Shown piece by piece: positions 1-8,868 of a stretch of DNA of 64,000 bases. This stretch comes from Sutcliffiella deserti (lineage in GTDB: Bacteria; Bacillota; Bacilli; Bacillales; Bacillaceae_I): the NCBI RefSeq assembly GCF_020037475.1, contig NZ_JAIQDB010000001.1, positions 930,001-994,000 on the forward strand. Reading direction: 5' to 3'. The notes under the pieces are model-generated. The model did no database searches and had not been told where the DNA came from. It worked only from the letters and a program-made list of their open reading frames with translations. The translations under genes were made by a program, and so were the position numbers. Positions within the stretch are counted from its first letter, which is position 1; the number at the start of each line of letters is the position of its first letter.

Positions 1-219
1 GAGAAAACTAAAAAAGAGTGCATGTCTTCGGTAAATCACTGTTTCAATAAGTAATTTAAATCCATATAGGACAATAAGCACGGGATAATATGTGACAAAA
101 TACTCTTTTATTTCCAAGGAAATGACACCTAAATTAATCAATAATAACAAGACCCCTATGAAAACAAATATAAGAGCAATTAACTTCTGATTGAAAGTTT
201 TCATAACAATTCTTTTCAT
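1..219 (-). CDS. LiaF/LiaI-like transmembrane protein, C-terminus beyond window
   Basis: The window edge cuts this reading frame; its first 73 codons are visible. They encode a short basic start followed by two hydrophobic segments separated by a polar loop (LINLGVISLEIKEYF, then YYPVLIVLYGFKLLIE). That arrangement matches the membrane region found in LiaF and LiaI-like cell-envelope stress proteins (DUF5668 type). Two starts are possible. The ATG at 219 sits almost on top of a GGAGGG, which is too close for normal initiation; the in-frame ATG at 204 is about 14 bases from it. The soluble C-terminal half that would separate LiaF from LiaI is not in the window, so the exact family is uncertain. 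Confidence 0.5.
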   Translation of the reverse strand, partial: MKRIVMKTFNQKLIALIFVFIGVLLLLINLGVISLEIKEYFVTYYPVLIVLYGFKLLIETVIYRRHALFFSFL

Positions 220-490
220 CCCTCCTTTACATAAGCTAGACTAGTGGTAGGTAACAAAAGTTTTCTATACTAGTGCCAGTGTACGATGAATTAGTCGAAA
301 TGAAACCAACCTGCAGTTTGTATGTATATCCGCCTTTAGACGGAATGCCCAGATTATCATTGTCAGAATACCAGCGGCTTCAGCTTACATCTTACCGGTT
401 TAACTACTTAGGTCTTTTCTTTCCAGTTGCTTCCCTATGAATGGAGATTATTCTTAAACCGGTTGCTTAACTGTGCTTAGATAACAAAAC

Positions 491-519
491 CAGCGCCCTT
501 GTGGCTACGCTGATTTTTT
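491..519 (-). terminator. Hairpin overlapping the end of the PAP2 gene
   Basis: A CAGCG/CGCTG stem encloses the PAP2 stop codon and is flanked by short T tracts on both strands. It is a weak, possibly bidirectional, intrinsic terminator. The 285 bases between this gene and the LiaF-like gene hold no other ORF with a ribosome binding site. Confidence 0.4.
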
Positions 520-1179
520 CGTCAGAAAATATTGCAGCCCTTCATAGGCCAGCACGCCAAACAACAGGCAAATATACCCTGCAGCATAGCCCGCAAAAAC
601 ATCAGAAGGATAATGATAATTCAAGAATATCCTGCTACTTCCAAGTAATAAAATAAAAGTTATGCCTGAAACGAGAATAAGCAGCCGGCGGCCTCTTGCT
701 TTTGTGTAAAGTAGCAGTAAATAAAGAAGAAGACCATAAAAGAATAAACCTACCATAGCATGGCCACTTGGAAAGCTTAGGCTTTCCGCCCCTGGACCGG
801 TCATGGGACGCTCTCTCCCGGTAAAGTCCTTTAACCATTTATTAAGTTCATTTACGACAATTACTCCACTAACAAGGACACCCATTGCAACATAATCCTT
901 TGTTTTCCACCAGATTACCAGAATTGCCAGAATCATAATGGTAATTACCCCTGCCTTATCTCCCAAAACAGTAAAAAGATAAAAGAAATCTACTACCAAA
1001 CTGATTTCCCATCCATTAATGGTCTCACGAATAGCCGAATCAAACGTGATTGTATTTTGTGCGATTATTTGTTGAAAAGACCAAAAGAAAAACAATCCAC
1101 AAATGATAAATAAAAAAACTCTTCTCCATACTGTGTAATTCGATTTAACCTTTAGTTTATATGCTTGTTCTGCCTGCAT
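505..1179 (-). CDS. PAP2-family membrane phosphatase
   Basis: The 224-residue integral membrane protein carries all three PAP2 phosphatase signatures in order: KWLKDFTGRERP (motif C1), PSGHA (C2) and SRIFLNYHYPSD (C3), with the C2 and C3 histidines present. Family members remove phosphate from lipid phosphates such as phosphatidylglycerophosphate or undecaprenyl pyrophosphate, with the active site facing outside. Five to six hydrophobic segments are visible, the first near residues 20-40. The start at 1179 follows a GGGGGAG five bases upstream. It is a single-gene unit convergent with nothing obvious. The physiological substrate cannot be told from the sequence; undecaprenyl pyrophosphate recycling is a reasonable guess. 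Confidence 0.85.
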   Translation of the reverse strand: MQAEQAYKLKVKSNYTVWRRVFLFIICGLFFFWSFQQIIAQNTITFDSAIRETINGWEISLVVDFFYLFTVLGDKAGVITIMILAILVIWWKTKDYVAMGVLVSGVIVVNELNKWLKDFTGRERPMTGPGAESLSFPSGHAMVGLFFYGLLLYLLLLYTKARGRRLLILVSGITFILLLGSSRIFLNYHYPSDVFAGYAAGYICLLFGVLAYEGLQYFLTKKSA

Positions 1180-1304
1180 TCTATCTCCCCCAACAGCTAT
1201 TTACCTTTCCATCATACAGGATTTTTGAATGTTATGACTATTCTTTTTTCACAGACTAATATAAAATACTTTCTAACTGCTTTTTATTAGAGAGGGGATC
1301 AAAG

Positions 1305-2474
1305 ATGCTATCGAAACTAAATGACTTATTAGAAAAACATTCTGCAGAAATGACGGAGATTAGAAGATATCTTCACCAATATCCTGAGTTATCTTTTCAA
1401 GAAATTCAAACGGCAACATATATAGCAAATTATTATAAAAACTTAAAGATACCTGTTAGAACGAATGTTGGAGGTAATGGTCTAGTTGCACATATTGTTG
1501 GAGGGTTGCCTGGTAAAACAGTAGCACTACGAGCAGATTTTGATGCCTTACCTATTGAGGATGAAAAAGATGTGGAATATAAATCAAAAGTTCCTGGTGT
1601 GATGCACGCATGTGGCCATGACGGTCATACCGCTACGTTACTTGTGCTTGCTAAATGTCTGAATGAGTTAAAAGCTGAACTAAAAGGGACAGTAGTACTT
1701 ATTCATCAGCATGCAGAAGAGTATGCCCCTGGTGGTGCCATATCAATGATTGAGGATGGGTGTTTAGAAGGGGTGGATGTTATCTTTGGAACCCATCTAT
1801 GGGCTGGTGTCCCAGTAGGCACTATTCAAACCCGTGTTGGACCAGTCATGGCAGCAGCAGATCGTTTTACTGTGAAAATTCAAGGTTCAGGTGGTCATGG
1901 AGCACAGCCTCATACAACAAAAGACGCAATTTTGACGGCTTCCCAGCTAGTGGTAAATTTGCAGCAGATTGTTAGCAGAAGAGTTAATCCTATTGACCCT
2001 GCAGTTATTTCAGTGGGTACTTTTGTAGCAGAGAATGCCTTTAATGTAATAGCAGACTCAGCAAAAATTGAAGGAACTGTTCGGACCTTTAATGATCAAG
2101 TGCGAGACCAGATTGAAGCAGAAATTGATTTAGTTGCCGCAGCTACTTGTGGACTAAATGGCTCAACCTACCAATATGACTTTCATCGGGGATATCCTGC
2201 GGTAGTAAATCATAAAGAGGAAACGGAATATATAGCAGAAATAGCTGCGCGTGTTGCAGAGGTTCAAACCGTCGAAGAAACAGAACCTCATATGGGCGGG
2301 GAAGATTTTTCATACTACTTGCGTCATGTTAAAGGTTCTTTCTTCTTTACTGGTGCACAGCCTGCTGGCGTGGAGGTTTCCTACCCTCACCACCACCCGA
2401 AGTTTGATATAAATGAGGATGCGTTATTAATCGCTGCTAAAACACTTGGAGCAGCAACAGTTCTTTACAATTAG
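1305..2474 (+). CDS. yhaA: M20-family N-acyl amino acid amidohydrolase (YhaA-like)
   Basis: The 389-residue protein is a dinuclear metal amidohydrolase of peptidase family M20D. Metal-binding and catalytic motifs are visible in order: ALRADFDALPI, HACGHDGHTA, HQHAEE, MGGEDFSYY and a C-terminal HHHPKFDI. Relatives (YhaA, aminoacylase, hippurate hydrolase, IAA-amino acid hydrolase) release an amino acid from an N-acyl conjugate. The start ATG follows a GAGAGGGGA nine bases upstream. It is monocistronic and ends in a strong hairpin. The position next to ecsC/B/A is as in B. subtilis, which supports the YhaA name. The exact acyl substrate is not predictable. Confidence 0.85.
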   Translation: MLSKLNDLLEKHSAEMTEIRRYLHQYPELSFQEIQTATYIANYYKNLKIPVRTNVGGNGLVAHIVGGLPGKTVALRADFDALPIEDEKDVEYKSKVPGVMHACGHDGHTATLLVLAKCLNELKAELKGTVVLIHQHAEEYAPGGAISMIEDGCLEGVDVIFGTHLWAGVPVGTIQTRVGPVMAAADRFTVKIQGSGGHGAQPHTTKDAILTASQLVVNLQQIVSRRVNPIDPAVISVGTFVAENAFNVIADSAKIEGTVRTFNDQVRDQIEAEIDLVAAATCGLNGSTYQYDFHRGYPAVVNHKEETEYIAEIAARVAEVQTVEETEPHMGGEDFSYYLRHVKGSFFFTGAQPAGVEVSYPHHHPKFDINEDALLIAAKTLGAATVLYN

Positions 2475-2477
2475 AAA

Positions 2478-2514
2478 AATAGGCACTGGACTTCATTAGA
2501 GGTCCGTGCCTATT
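2478..2514 (+). terminator. Intrinsic terminator of yhaA
   Basis: An AATAGGCAC/GTGCCTATT stem extended by GGAC/GTCC lies four bases after the yhaA stop. Only a short T tract follows, so termination efficiency is uncertain. Confidence 0.6.
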
Positions 2515-2579
2515 AAGTTTGGTTCTGTAAACTTGTAGTTGTTTGCCATGTTAACAAATGGCGAGATCCACTAAAAATT

Positions 2580-3299
2580 TTAAAGTAGGTTTTTTTCCTT
2601 AAGATAGCGCATTCGATAACAATTCATCGCCGTTTTTCCGAGATGGTCCAGGAAATTATAATTGGCATATGCGCCTACTATGGCCCCTAACCCAGGTATC
2701 ATCTGTAGCATTTTGATTAGATCAATATAATCCCGATATTCTTGTTGAAAGACCTGCCAATCTAATTCTTTGACCTCTTCTTTATGCAGTTCCCAGTTTT
2801 CAAGGGTTTCGAGTACCGCCCTTCGATGCTCATCCCCTGAAAAGGCTAGCTGGAAAATATAGAGAATAAAGATACGTTCTTCATAATTTTTTACATTATA
2901 TCCATAAATGGTAGCTGCTTCAAATAGAAACTTCATTTTGATAGAAAGCAGCAGCGGAAAATCTGCAAGACCTAAAAATATCCCGCCTGCACCAGTCCCT
3001 GCTCCCTCCACTGCAGCTGTTCTTTTATATTTATCTATTTTATCCATCAATAACTTTTCTTTCTCATCTAGTGACAAAAGGGAAATATCTTCTCTTTTTT
3101 TTGTTGTAATATTACTTCCCACCAAAGTTGCCTGTACCATCTTTTTAATACTTTCTCTCATAATCGTATGCACTTTTTCTGGGATCATATTATTTACTTT
3201 GTTTTGAGCGCCTTTCGAAAACCGTTGAAACATACTGGACCTTTTTGTCAACTGGAGCTTCCATTTTGTTACTTCTTCCAAAATCTTTCTATCATCCAA
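2580..3299 (-). CDS. ecsC: EcsC-family protein
   Basis: The protein is 239 residues when started at the TTG at 3299, which lies seven bases from a GGAGGTG. A longer in-frame version from 3377 has no ribosome binding site and exceeds the length of B. subtilis EcsC (about 236). The C-terminal half has the EcsC pattern: small-residue-rich helix GAGTGAGGIFLGLADFP, and IPGLGAIVGAYANY near the end, likely membrane-associated. EcsC is the third gene of the ecs operon; its biochemical role is unknown and in B. subtilis it is not needed for the secretion phenotype. About 150 bases separate it from ecsB, so it may have its own promoter. Confidence 0.85.
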   Translation of the reverse strand: MDDRKILEEVTKWKLQLTKRSSMFQRFSKGAQNKVNNMIPEKVHTIMRESIKKMVQATLVGSNITTKKREDISLLSLDEKEKLLMDKIDKYKRTAAVEGAGTGAGGIFLGLADFPLLLSIKMKFLFEAATIYGYNVKNYEERIFILYIFQLAFSGDEHRRAVLETLENWELHKEEVKELDWQVFQQEYRDYIDLIKMLQMIPGLGAIVGAYANYNFLDHLGKTAMNCYRMRYLKEKNLL

Positions 3300-3450
3300 A
3301 AGAAAACACCTCCCTATATCATTATTATGTATACGGATTTCACTGTGATTTGTTTCAAATATAACATAGCAAAACACGCAAACAACCGGATGTCGTCTAC
3401 GTGTTGCATTTTGTCTTTAGGATAAAGTTCCCTTTCAGAGCTCAGAAGCA

Positions 3451-4665
3451 TCATAATAAGGATATTTTCTTTTTCACTACTCCATTAGTATACAAAATAG
3501 AAAATAGAACGCCCCCCACTAACACAATGGCGACCTCGTTCCAGGACGCAACGAAAGCCACAATTACACTTAGTATTAGTGTCTGTATAATAAGAATCAT
3601 TTGTAGCATCTTGAGAAACGCTTTGTTTCTTTCTTCCTCACGAACAGGATAGATGGATAACCATAATTTATTATAGTGATGTCTCCACATCGGAACTAGT
3701 TGAAATGCCGTTAAATAAAGAACCAATAATGGAGCGATATATGTCGAGTATCCAACTGGTAATAAGAAAAGAAGCACTCCCCCAATAACTAATAATCGTA
3801 AAAATAAACCAAAATAGTCACCTGAGCGCAGAAAAGTCCTTAAATAAAGATACTGAAAGGAGTTATTTTGATGATAACCGGTGGCAGGAAGCACAAAGTC
3901 CAACCATTTTCTTCTTTTCACCTTTTCCTTTAATCCTGGAACATCGACAAACAAATTAGCCACACGGTAAAAGAGTTGCATTCTTTTTGTTTCATTTTCA
4001 ATTAAAAATTCCCATTTCCAATTTAACTTCTTTGAGGCTAACTGGAAATAGATAAGCAACGCTCCCATAATCGCTAGGATTAAGAGAACAAATAAAAAAT
4101 CCGCACGAACAAAAACTAGATAAAGAAGGGCGAAGTTCAATAAAAGACGAATCCACCAATCCACTAGACGTGTCTTAAAGTCCGTGTAGAGGCTCAGTAA
4201 CCAGAACATCCATAAATTCCATGCTTTTATTACAATTAACAAAGCAATAATTCCCAAAACAGTTTGCAGTGTTGCATCTGTAAGGGTAAGAAATAATGGA
4301 ACAGATATTCCGAATACAATTAATAGTATATAGCTTTCAATAACAACAGAGTATAAAAAGGATTTTTTAATATAAGGCTTCAGCTTTACCTCGAGGGGCA
4401 GTAAAAAAACCAGGTCCGGATCCTTAAGAAAGGTATGTATACTTCCTCTCGTTAAAAGCAATGCAAGCAGCGCACCCATAAGTAATGCATACGGAAAATC
4501 CTTAGGAACTTCTTCGAGCCAATTTTGGTAAGCAAGTGCCAGGCCACTTAGTAGGAAGATCATGACAATAACTAAGTGATCATTGAACATATAACGTAAA
4601 TATTTGCGCGTATCCTTTAAATATTGATCAAATCTATTCTTCCACAGCTTATCTACATTAAACAT
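3451..4665 (-). CDS. ecsB: ABC transporter membrane subunit EcsB
   Basis: The 404-residue polytopic protein is close in length to B. subtilis EcsB (about 408). It starts with a cytoplasmic basic stretch, followed by hydrophobic segments near residues 25-45, 60-70, 100-140 and 170-220, with further segments in the C-terminal third. EcsB pairs with EcsA to form an ABC transporter. Loss of Ecs in B. subtilis lowers exoprotein secretion, competence and intramembrane processing by the RasP protease. The start overlaps the ecsA stop by 8 bases, which indicates translational coupling. The transported substrate is not established and the sequence does not reveal it. Confidence 0.93.
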   Translation of the reverse strand: MFNVDKLWKNRFDQYLKDTRKYLRYMFNDHLVIVMIFLLSGLALAYQNWLEEVPKDFPYALLMGALLALLLTRGSIHTFLKDPDLVFLLPLEVKLKPYIKKSFLYSVVIESYILLIVFGISVPLFLTLTDATLQTVLGIIALLIVIKAWNLWMFWLLSLYTDFKTRLVDWWIRLLLNFALLYLVFVRADFLFVLLILAIMGALLIYFQLASKKLNWKWEFLIENETKRMQLFYRVANLFVDVPGLKEKVKRRKWLDFVLPATGYHQNNSFQYLYLRTFLRSGDYFGLFLRLLVIGGVLLFLLPVGYSTYIAPLLVLYLTAFQLVPMWRHHYNKLWLSIYPVREEERNKAFLKMLQMILIIQTLILSVIVAFVASWNEVAIVLVGGVLFSILYTNGVVKKKISLL

Positions 4666-5407
4666 CGCTTTCTTCCTTTGTTAACCTAATATAAAGATCA
4701 TCAAGTGAGGCAATAGGCATATTAAATTGTTTTCTAAGCTCTTCAAGTGTCCCTTTTGCCCGTACTTTACCTTCATGCAATATAACAAAAGAATCACAAT
4801 ATTTTTCAGCCGTTGCTAATATATGGGTGGACATTAATATTCCTGCACCATTTTTCTTCGCTTTGTCCATTATTTCAAGCAAAGAATGAATCGCAAGTGG
4901 GTCCAACCCGACAAAAGGTTCATCTACGATGTAAAGCTTAGGTTCAATTAAAAAAGCAGCAAGAATCATGACTTTTTGCTTCATACCTTTTGAAAAATGA
5001 GCAGGAAACCACTTTAAACGCTTTTCCATACGAAATTCTTTAAGCAATGGGTGTAATCTTGCTTCAAACGTCTCTTTTGAAAGACCATACGCCATAGCAG
5101 TCAATTCTAGGTGCTCATACAAGGTTAACTCATCATAAAGGATTGGTGTCTCAGGAATAAAGGTAAAGGTAGAGCGGTATTTAGTAGTATCCTCCTGGAT
5201 TGAAATACCATCTATTTTAATAGATCCTTTTTTCGGCTCCATCGTCCCAATCACATGCTTGATTGTCGTACTTTTCCCAGCTCCATTTAACCCAATCAGC
5301 CCTACAAGCTCATTAGGTCTCACAGAAAAAGAAACATCCTTCAAAACAGCCTGATTGGTATACCCACCAGTCAACTCACTAATCTCCAACAAATTCATAT
5401 TCACCAT
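4658..5407 (-). CDS. ecsA: ABC transporter ATPase EcsA
   Basis: This is a 249-residue ABC ATPase with Walker A GLNGAGKST, signature HFSKGMKQK (a degenerate LSGGQ typical of EcsA), Walker B LYIVDEPFVGLD and switch histidine STHILATAEKY. The signature block and the EFRMEKRLKWFPAHFSKGM region match B. subtilis EcsA almost exactly. I chose the ATG at 5407, seven bases from GGGAGG; an ATG five codons upstream overlaps the ribosome binding site itself. It is the first gene of ecsA-ecsB-ecsC. A 19-base repeat sits about 60 bases upstream, in or near its promoter region. Confidence 0.93.
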   Translation of the reverse strand: MVNMNLLEISELTGGYTNQAVLKDVSFSVRPNELVGLIGLNGAGKSTTIKHVIGTMEPKKGSIKIDGISIQEDTTKYRSTFTFIPETPILYDELTLYEHLELTAMAYGLSKETFEARLHPLLKEFRMEKRLKWFPAHFSKGMKQKVMILAAFLIEPKLYIVDEPFVGLDPLAIHSLLEIMDKAKKNGAGILMSTHILATAEKYCDSFVILHEGKVRAKGTLEELRKQFNMPIASLDDLYIRLTKEESDV

Positions 5408-5467
5408 CACACAACCTCCCAAATCAAATCCTACTCTAATAACACGTACTACATAAACAGCAAAAAT

Positions 5468-5486
5468 CCTGCCGGGGTCTGGCCCC
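5468..5486. repeat. GC-rich 19-bp palindromic repeat, copy 1 (truncated)
   Basis: CCTGCCGGGGTCTGGCCCC lies upstream of ecsA in AT-rich DNA. The exact reverse complement occurs at 26318-26336, and a complete 25-base palindromic relative occurs at 49017-49041. Confidence 0.8.
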
Positions 5487-5519
5487 TAAAAAAAATATTT
5501 TTTAAAGTTTTTTCTAAAT

Positions 5520-6080
5520 ATAAAATTTACCATAACATAATTTTAGCGTAAGTGCGCATGATAAGGAAGGAAGGGGAACGGGGAGCAAGAAACAAGTTAT
5601 AAAATCAGCTTTTTGAGAATGAGGGTGGCTGTCCAAGACAGTTAATGCTTATTGTGCTGAAAGTTAGATTTCATTTCTCTCGTCGTTGTGGGACTTAACC
5701 GGCTACAACAACTCGATCATCATGAACAGAACTCCTGCTGATGACCGGAATGAGGTGTTTACGGGCGACTCTTTATTAGTAAAGTAGTATATCCGTGAGT
5801 AATTCATTTTGAAAATGAGGTGTTCGTCAAAGACGATTCAGTCGAAAACCACGTTGCTAAAGTTGCGATAACTAAGTAACAAGGGGATGGTTGTTTTGAA
5901 CAGGAAAGCTGATAACTAGACACATTTTTAAAATTCAGATGATGAGGTGTTTATCAAACACAATTTATTTGTAAGCTAAAAATGCTGTTTAAAGGCTTCT
6001 CCTTATTAGGATAGAGAAGCTTGTGGCTCCCCTTCCCTTTCTATAAAGCAGAAGCTGTTTATTAGCTTCTGCTTTTTTAT
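5520..6080 (+). ncRNA. Candidate large structured non-coding RNA upstream of hit
   Basis: This stretch has no ORF with a ribosome binding site yet ends at a strong plus-strand terminator at 6046-6080, before the hit gene begins. Inside it, the box ATGAGG occurs four times (5619, 5750, 5815, 5942). Each box is followed within about 10 bases by a small hairpin whose stem differs between copies: CTGTC/GACAG, TTTAC/GTAAA, CGTC/GACG and GTGTTT/AAACAC. Larger stems are CCGG..GATGACCGG (5699-5748) and GCTTCTC..GAGAAGC (about 5994-6020). The 5' end is a guess and no clear promoter was found. I do not recognise a known RNA family. The alternative is a decayed gene. Confidence 0.45.
6046..6080 (+). terminator. 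Strong intrinsic terminator ending the ecsA-hit intergenic transcript
   Basis: AGCAGAAGCT and AGCTTCTGCT form a 10-bp perfect stem with a 7-base loop followed by TTTTTT on the plus strand. The only plus-strand gene near it is hit, which starts downstream, so the terminator must serve an upstream transcript with no protein gene. Confidence 0.85.
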
Positions 6081-6158
6081 TTCCCCACCAAGTAATACAC
6101 TATTATGTTCCTTGTTCAAAACATGGTAATATAAATAAAAAACATAGAGGTGATTCAG

Positions 6159-6581
6159 ATGGATGATTGTATTTTTTGCAAAATTATTAATGGGGATATT
6201 CCCGCAGCAAAGGTATATGAAGATGAACATGTTTTTGCTTTTTTAGACATTAGTCAAGTTACAAAAGGACATACACTTGTCATTCCGAAAGTACATAAAG
6301 AAAACATCTACGACCTCCCACCAGAGATGGCAGCTAATGTATTCAAGGTAGTACCAAAAATAGCAAACGCTATTAAGGAGCAATTTCAACCGATTGGCTT
6401 AAATCTACTCAACAACAATGGAGAAGCAGCAGGGCAATCGGTTTTCCATTATCACATTCATATCCTTCCACGCTATGGAAAAGGTGACGGATTTGGAGCA
6501 GTCTGGAAGTCCAATCAAAGCGATTATACTCCTGAAACTCTAAAAGAGCTTTCTACTCAAATTGCCAAAGGGATAAAATAA
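6159..6581 (+). CDS. hit: HIT-family nucleotide hydrolase
   Basis: The 140-residue protein is a histidine-triad (HIT) protein. The triad is visible as FHYHIHILPR near residue 98, and an N-terminal CIFCKI is typical of bacterial Hit/HinT. HIT enzymes hydrolyse adenosine phosphoramidates and related nucleotides through a covalent histidine-AMP intermediate. I start at ATG 6159, seven bases after AGAGGTG; a GTG at 6150 lies inside that ribosome binding site. It is transcribed away from the ecs operon, as in B. subtilis. The role of Hit in Bacillus is not well defined. Confidence 0.92.
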   Translation: MDDCIFCKIINGDIPAAKVYEDEHVFAFLDISQVTKGHTLVIPKVHKENIYDLPPEMAANVFKVVPKIANAIKEQFQPIGLNLLNNNGEAAGQSVFHYHIHILPRYGKGDGFGAVWKSNQSDYTPETLKELSTQIAKGIK

Positions 6582-6612
6582 CATATCGAAGCTTTTGAAT
6601 ATATTTTCAATA

Positions 6613-6677
6613 ACGGGTTTCTCTAGTTGCTCTTATTAGTAGGCGAATATAGCCTAGGCGCTGAGAAACCCTTTTAT
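6613..6677 (+). terminator. Long hairpin terminator after hit
   Basis: GGGTTTCTC and GAGAAACCC pair across about 40 bases of intervening sequence that itself contains a GGC/GCC stem, followed by CTTTTATT. It lies between the convergent hit and the 6706-7584 gene and could serve both. Confidence 0.6.
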
Positions 6678-6705
6678 TGATTGTAGAGATTTCCTGCTCA
6701 CCTAT

Positions 6706-7584
6706 CTAACCAAATGACCGACTCATTTCTCCGATTGTAGATATTTTCTCAACAGGTAACCAATCTGGATGCTCAAATTCATATGTATGCTCCCTTAAAA
6801 ACTTTTCAATAAACTCTCTGTAGGAAAAGTTCCATCGCAATAAATGAATAAATTCTTCTCTTGTTCCTAAAAAATCCACTTTCTTTTTCAGATCATCTAA
6901 CATGTCAATATGCCATTTTTCCTGTAGTGTACTTGTACTTGGTATATCCTTAAAGCGGACCATTTCGCCTTCCCATAGCAAAGCTTTCGGTACATAATAA
7001 GCATAAACCTTGTCAAAAACTTCCCCTGTATTTAAGACTAATTTTTTACCTGTATGTTCTCGAAGCTCATAATCTTTTTCTGTAGCATTAATTAACTTTA
7101 ATTGATCTTCATCCATAAATGTAATCCATACTTCTGTTTTTGCCCCTTTCATTGGAGCTATTACAGCCGGTAATGAACCATAAGGCGCTAAAAAAGAAGA
7201 GTAGACAATATCTGAATCAGTTATTTCCCCTTTTACGCAAAGCATAAAGTCACTATCAGAAGGACGCAGGCTAAACTTATAACGAAGCTGAGCCAGGCAA
7301 ACATTGGAACCGTAAGCAACAACAGGAATTTTTTCTTTTATCGAACTTCCCCCAAGAAAATCTTCTACCTTCCTTTCCTCAAAGCTATTAAAGGCAAGAC
7401 TACCCAGTATATGGTCGGTATTGGAAAGATAAATACTTTGCTGTTCCAATGGCAATCCTTTCAAGCCACTCATTCTGTGCGCTTTTCCTTTCCAAAATAG
7501 AAAAGATGAATTTGGTCTTGGTCCAGGGTAAATATTTGGTTGGTCGTATGGACTTAAATCAAAAGGTTTATTGTCCCGATACAC
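6706..7584 (-). CDS. Protein with a gamma-glutamylcyclotransferase-like motif
   Basis: I do not recognise this 292-residue protein as a named gene. Around residue 88 it has VVAYGSNVCLAQLR, the YGSN substrate loop characteristic of the gamma-glutamylcyclotransferase (GGCT/AIG2) fold, followed by beta-rich sequence and a helical, charged C-terminus. The N-terminal 85 residues are not part of that fold. It has no signal peptide or membrane segments. The start is a GTG at 7584, nine bases from GGAGG. It lies alone between hit and serC. If it is an active GGCT-like enzyme it would act on gamma-glutamyl peptides, but the catalytic acid could not be assigned with confidence. Confidence 0.5.
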   Translation of the reverse strand: MYRDNKPFDLSPYDQPNIYPGPRPNSSFLFWKGKAHRMSGLKGLPLEQQSIYLSNTDHILGSLAFNSFEERKVEDFLGGSSIKEKIPVVAYGSNVCLAQLRYKFSLRPSDSDFMLCVKGEITDSDIVYSSFLAPYGSLPAVIAPMKGAKTEVWITFMDEDQLKLINATEKDYELREHTGKKLVLNTGEVFDKVYAYYVPKALLWEGEMVRFKDIPSTSTLQEKWHIDMLDDLKKKVDFLGTREEFIHLLRWNFSYREFIEKFLREHTYEFEHPDWLPVEKISTIGEMSRSFG

Positions 7585-7691
7585 CCCAACCCACCTCCTT
7601 TTTAATTGTCAAAATATTTTATGTATAGCAGCACATTTCATGTTAGGATAAATATTATCATTTTTTTAGAAAGCTTTATAGGGGGAAAGTT

Positions 7692-8774
7692 ATGAAAAAG
7701 GTGTATAATTTTAATGCTGGTCCAGCTGCACTACCAAAAGAAGTGTTAGAAAAAGCTCAGCATGAATTTTTAAATTACCGTGGAACCGGATTGTCTGTAA
7801 TGGAGCTTAGCCATCGCAGTAAACATTACGAAGCTATCCAAGAAAAAGCCATGCAGCTTTTAAGAGCATTAATGCGAATACCTGAGGACTACGAAATTTT
7901 ATTCATGCAAGGTGGAGCTAGTCTTCAATTCACTACCATCCCATCTAACTTTTTAACAGGGGACAAAATAGCAAACTATTGCCTGACCGGATCCTGGTCT
8001 GAGAAAGCTTTAAAAGAAGCATCAAGAGTTGGTAGAACCCATATTGCCTCTTCTTCGAAAATAAACAACTACACTTTCATCCCAGAAAACTTAACGCTCT
8101 CTGATAAACCTGCTTATGTTCATCTAACCAGTAATAACACCATCTTTGGTACACAGTGGCAGTCCTTTCCCACTTTGCCACAATCAGTCCCTTTAATAGC
8201 AGATATGTCGAGTGATATTCTTAGTAAACAAATAGAGCTAGAGAAGTTCTCACTAATTTATGCGGGTGCCCAAAAAAATCTTGGTCCGTCGGGAGTAACA
8301 GTGGTAATCATTAAAAAAGATTTACTGGATACGTGCCCTGAGCCTCTCCCAACGATGCTCAACTACCAGACATACGCAACCAATAAATCGCTGTATAACA
8401 CACCGCCTACCTATTCTATCTATATGCTCTCCCTTGTTTTGGAGTGGGTAGAAAATCAAGGTGGCATCAAGGAAATTGAAAAAAGAAACACAGAAAAAGC
8501 AAACAGGCTATACCATACTATTGACTCCAGCCATGGTTTTTACAATGGTCCTTCACAAACTAACAGCCGCTCCAAAATGAATGTTGTCTTTACTTTACCC
8601 ACCGAAAAATTAACTCTTTCCTTTCTGAAACAAGCAGACGAGAAAGGATTTGTCGGGCTTGCTGGACATCGTTTGATTGGCGGGTGCAGAGCTTCCATCT
8701 ATAACGCAGTATCACTAGCAGATTGTGAGGAACTTGCCTCATTCATGGAGAAATTCCGAACAGATTCTATATAA
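7692..8774 (+). CDS. serC: Phosphoserine aminotransferase
   Basis: The 360-residue class V aminotransferase opens with NFNAGPAALPKEVL, the canonical SerC N-terminus, and has the PLP lysine in YAGAQKNLGPSG near residue 198. It converts 3-phosphohydroxypyruvate and glutamate to phosphoserine, the second step of serine synthesis, and can also serve pyridoxal synthesis in some bacteria. The length matches the family. The ATG follows GGGGGAAAG by about five bases. No T-box or other recognisable leader lies in the 107 bases upstream. The position between hit and trpP is as in B. subtilis. Confidence 0.96.
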   Translation: MKKVYNFNAGPAALPKEVLEKAQHEFLNYRGTGLSVMELSHRSKHYEAIQEKAMQLLRALMRIPEDYEILFMQGGASLQFTTIPSNFLTGDKIANYCLTGSWSEKALKEASRVGRTHIASSSKINNYTFIPENLTLSDKPAYVHLTSNNTIFGTQWQSFPTLPQSVPLIADMSSDILSKQIELEKFSLIYAGAQKNLGPSGVTVVIIKKDLLDTCPEPLPTMLNYQTYATNKSLYNTPPTYSIYMLSLVLEWVENQGGIKEIEKRNTEKANRLYHTIDSSHGFYNGPSQTNSRSKMNVVFTLPTEKLTLSFLKQADEKGFVGLAGHRLIGGCRASIYNAVSLADCEELASFMEKFRTDSI

Positions 8775-8868
8775 TAAACAAAATACTTCTCAAAGTAAGT
8801 AAACTTATGTATAATAATGAGAATAATCTGCATTAGACAAAGAGTGTACTAATGGGATTATAAAAAAG

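Noticed and set aside
5617..5990. Short peptides beginning at the four ATGAGG boxes
   Set aside because: Each is 8-18 codons, none has an upstream ribosome binding site and they share only the first few residues; the pairing hairpins explain the pattern better.
7585..7691. T-box or other amino acid leader before serC
   Set aside because: No T-box sequence, specifier loop or terminator is visible in the short gap.
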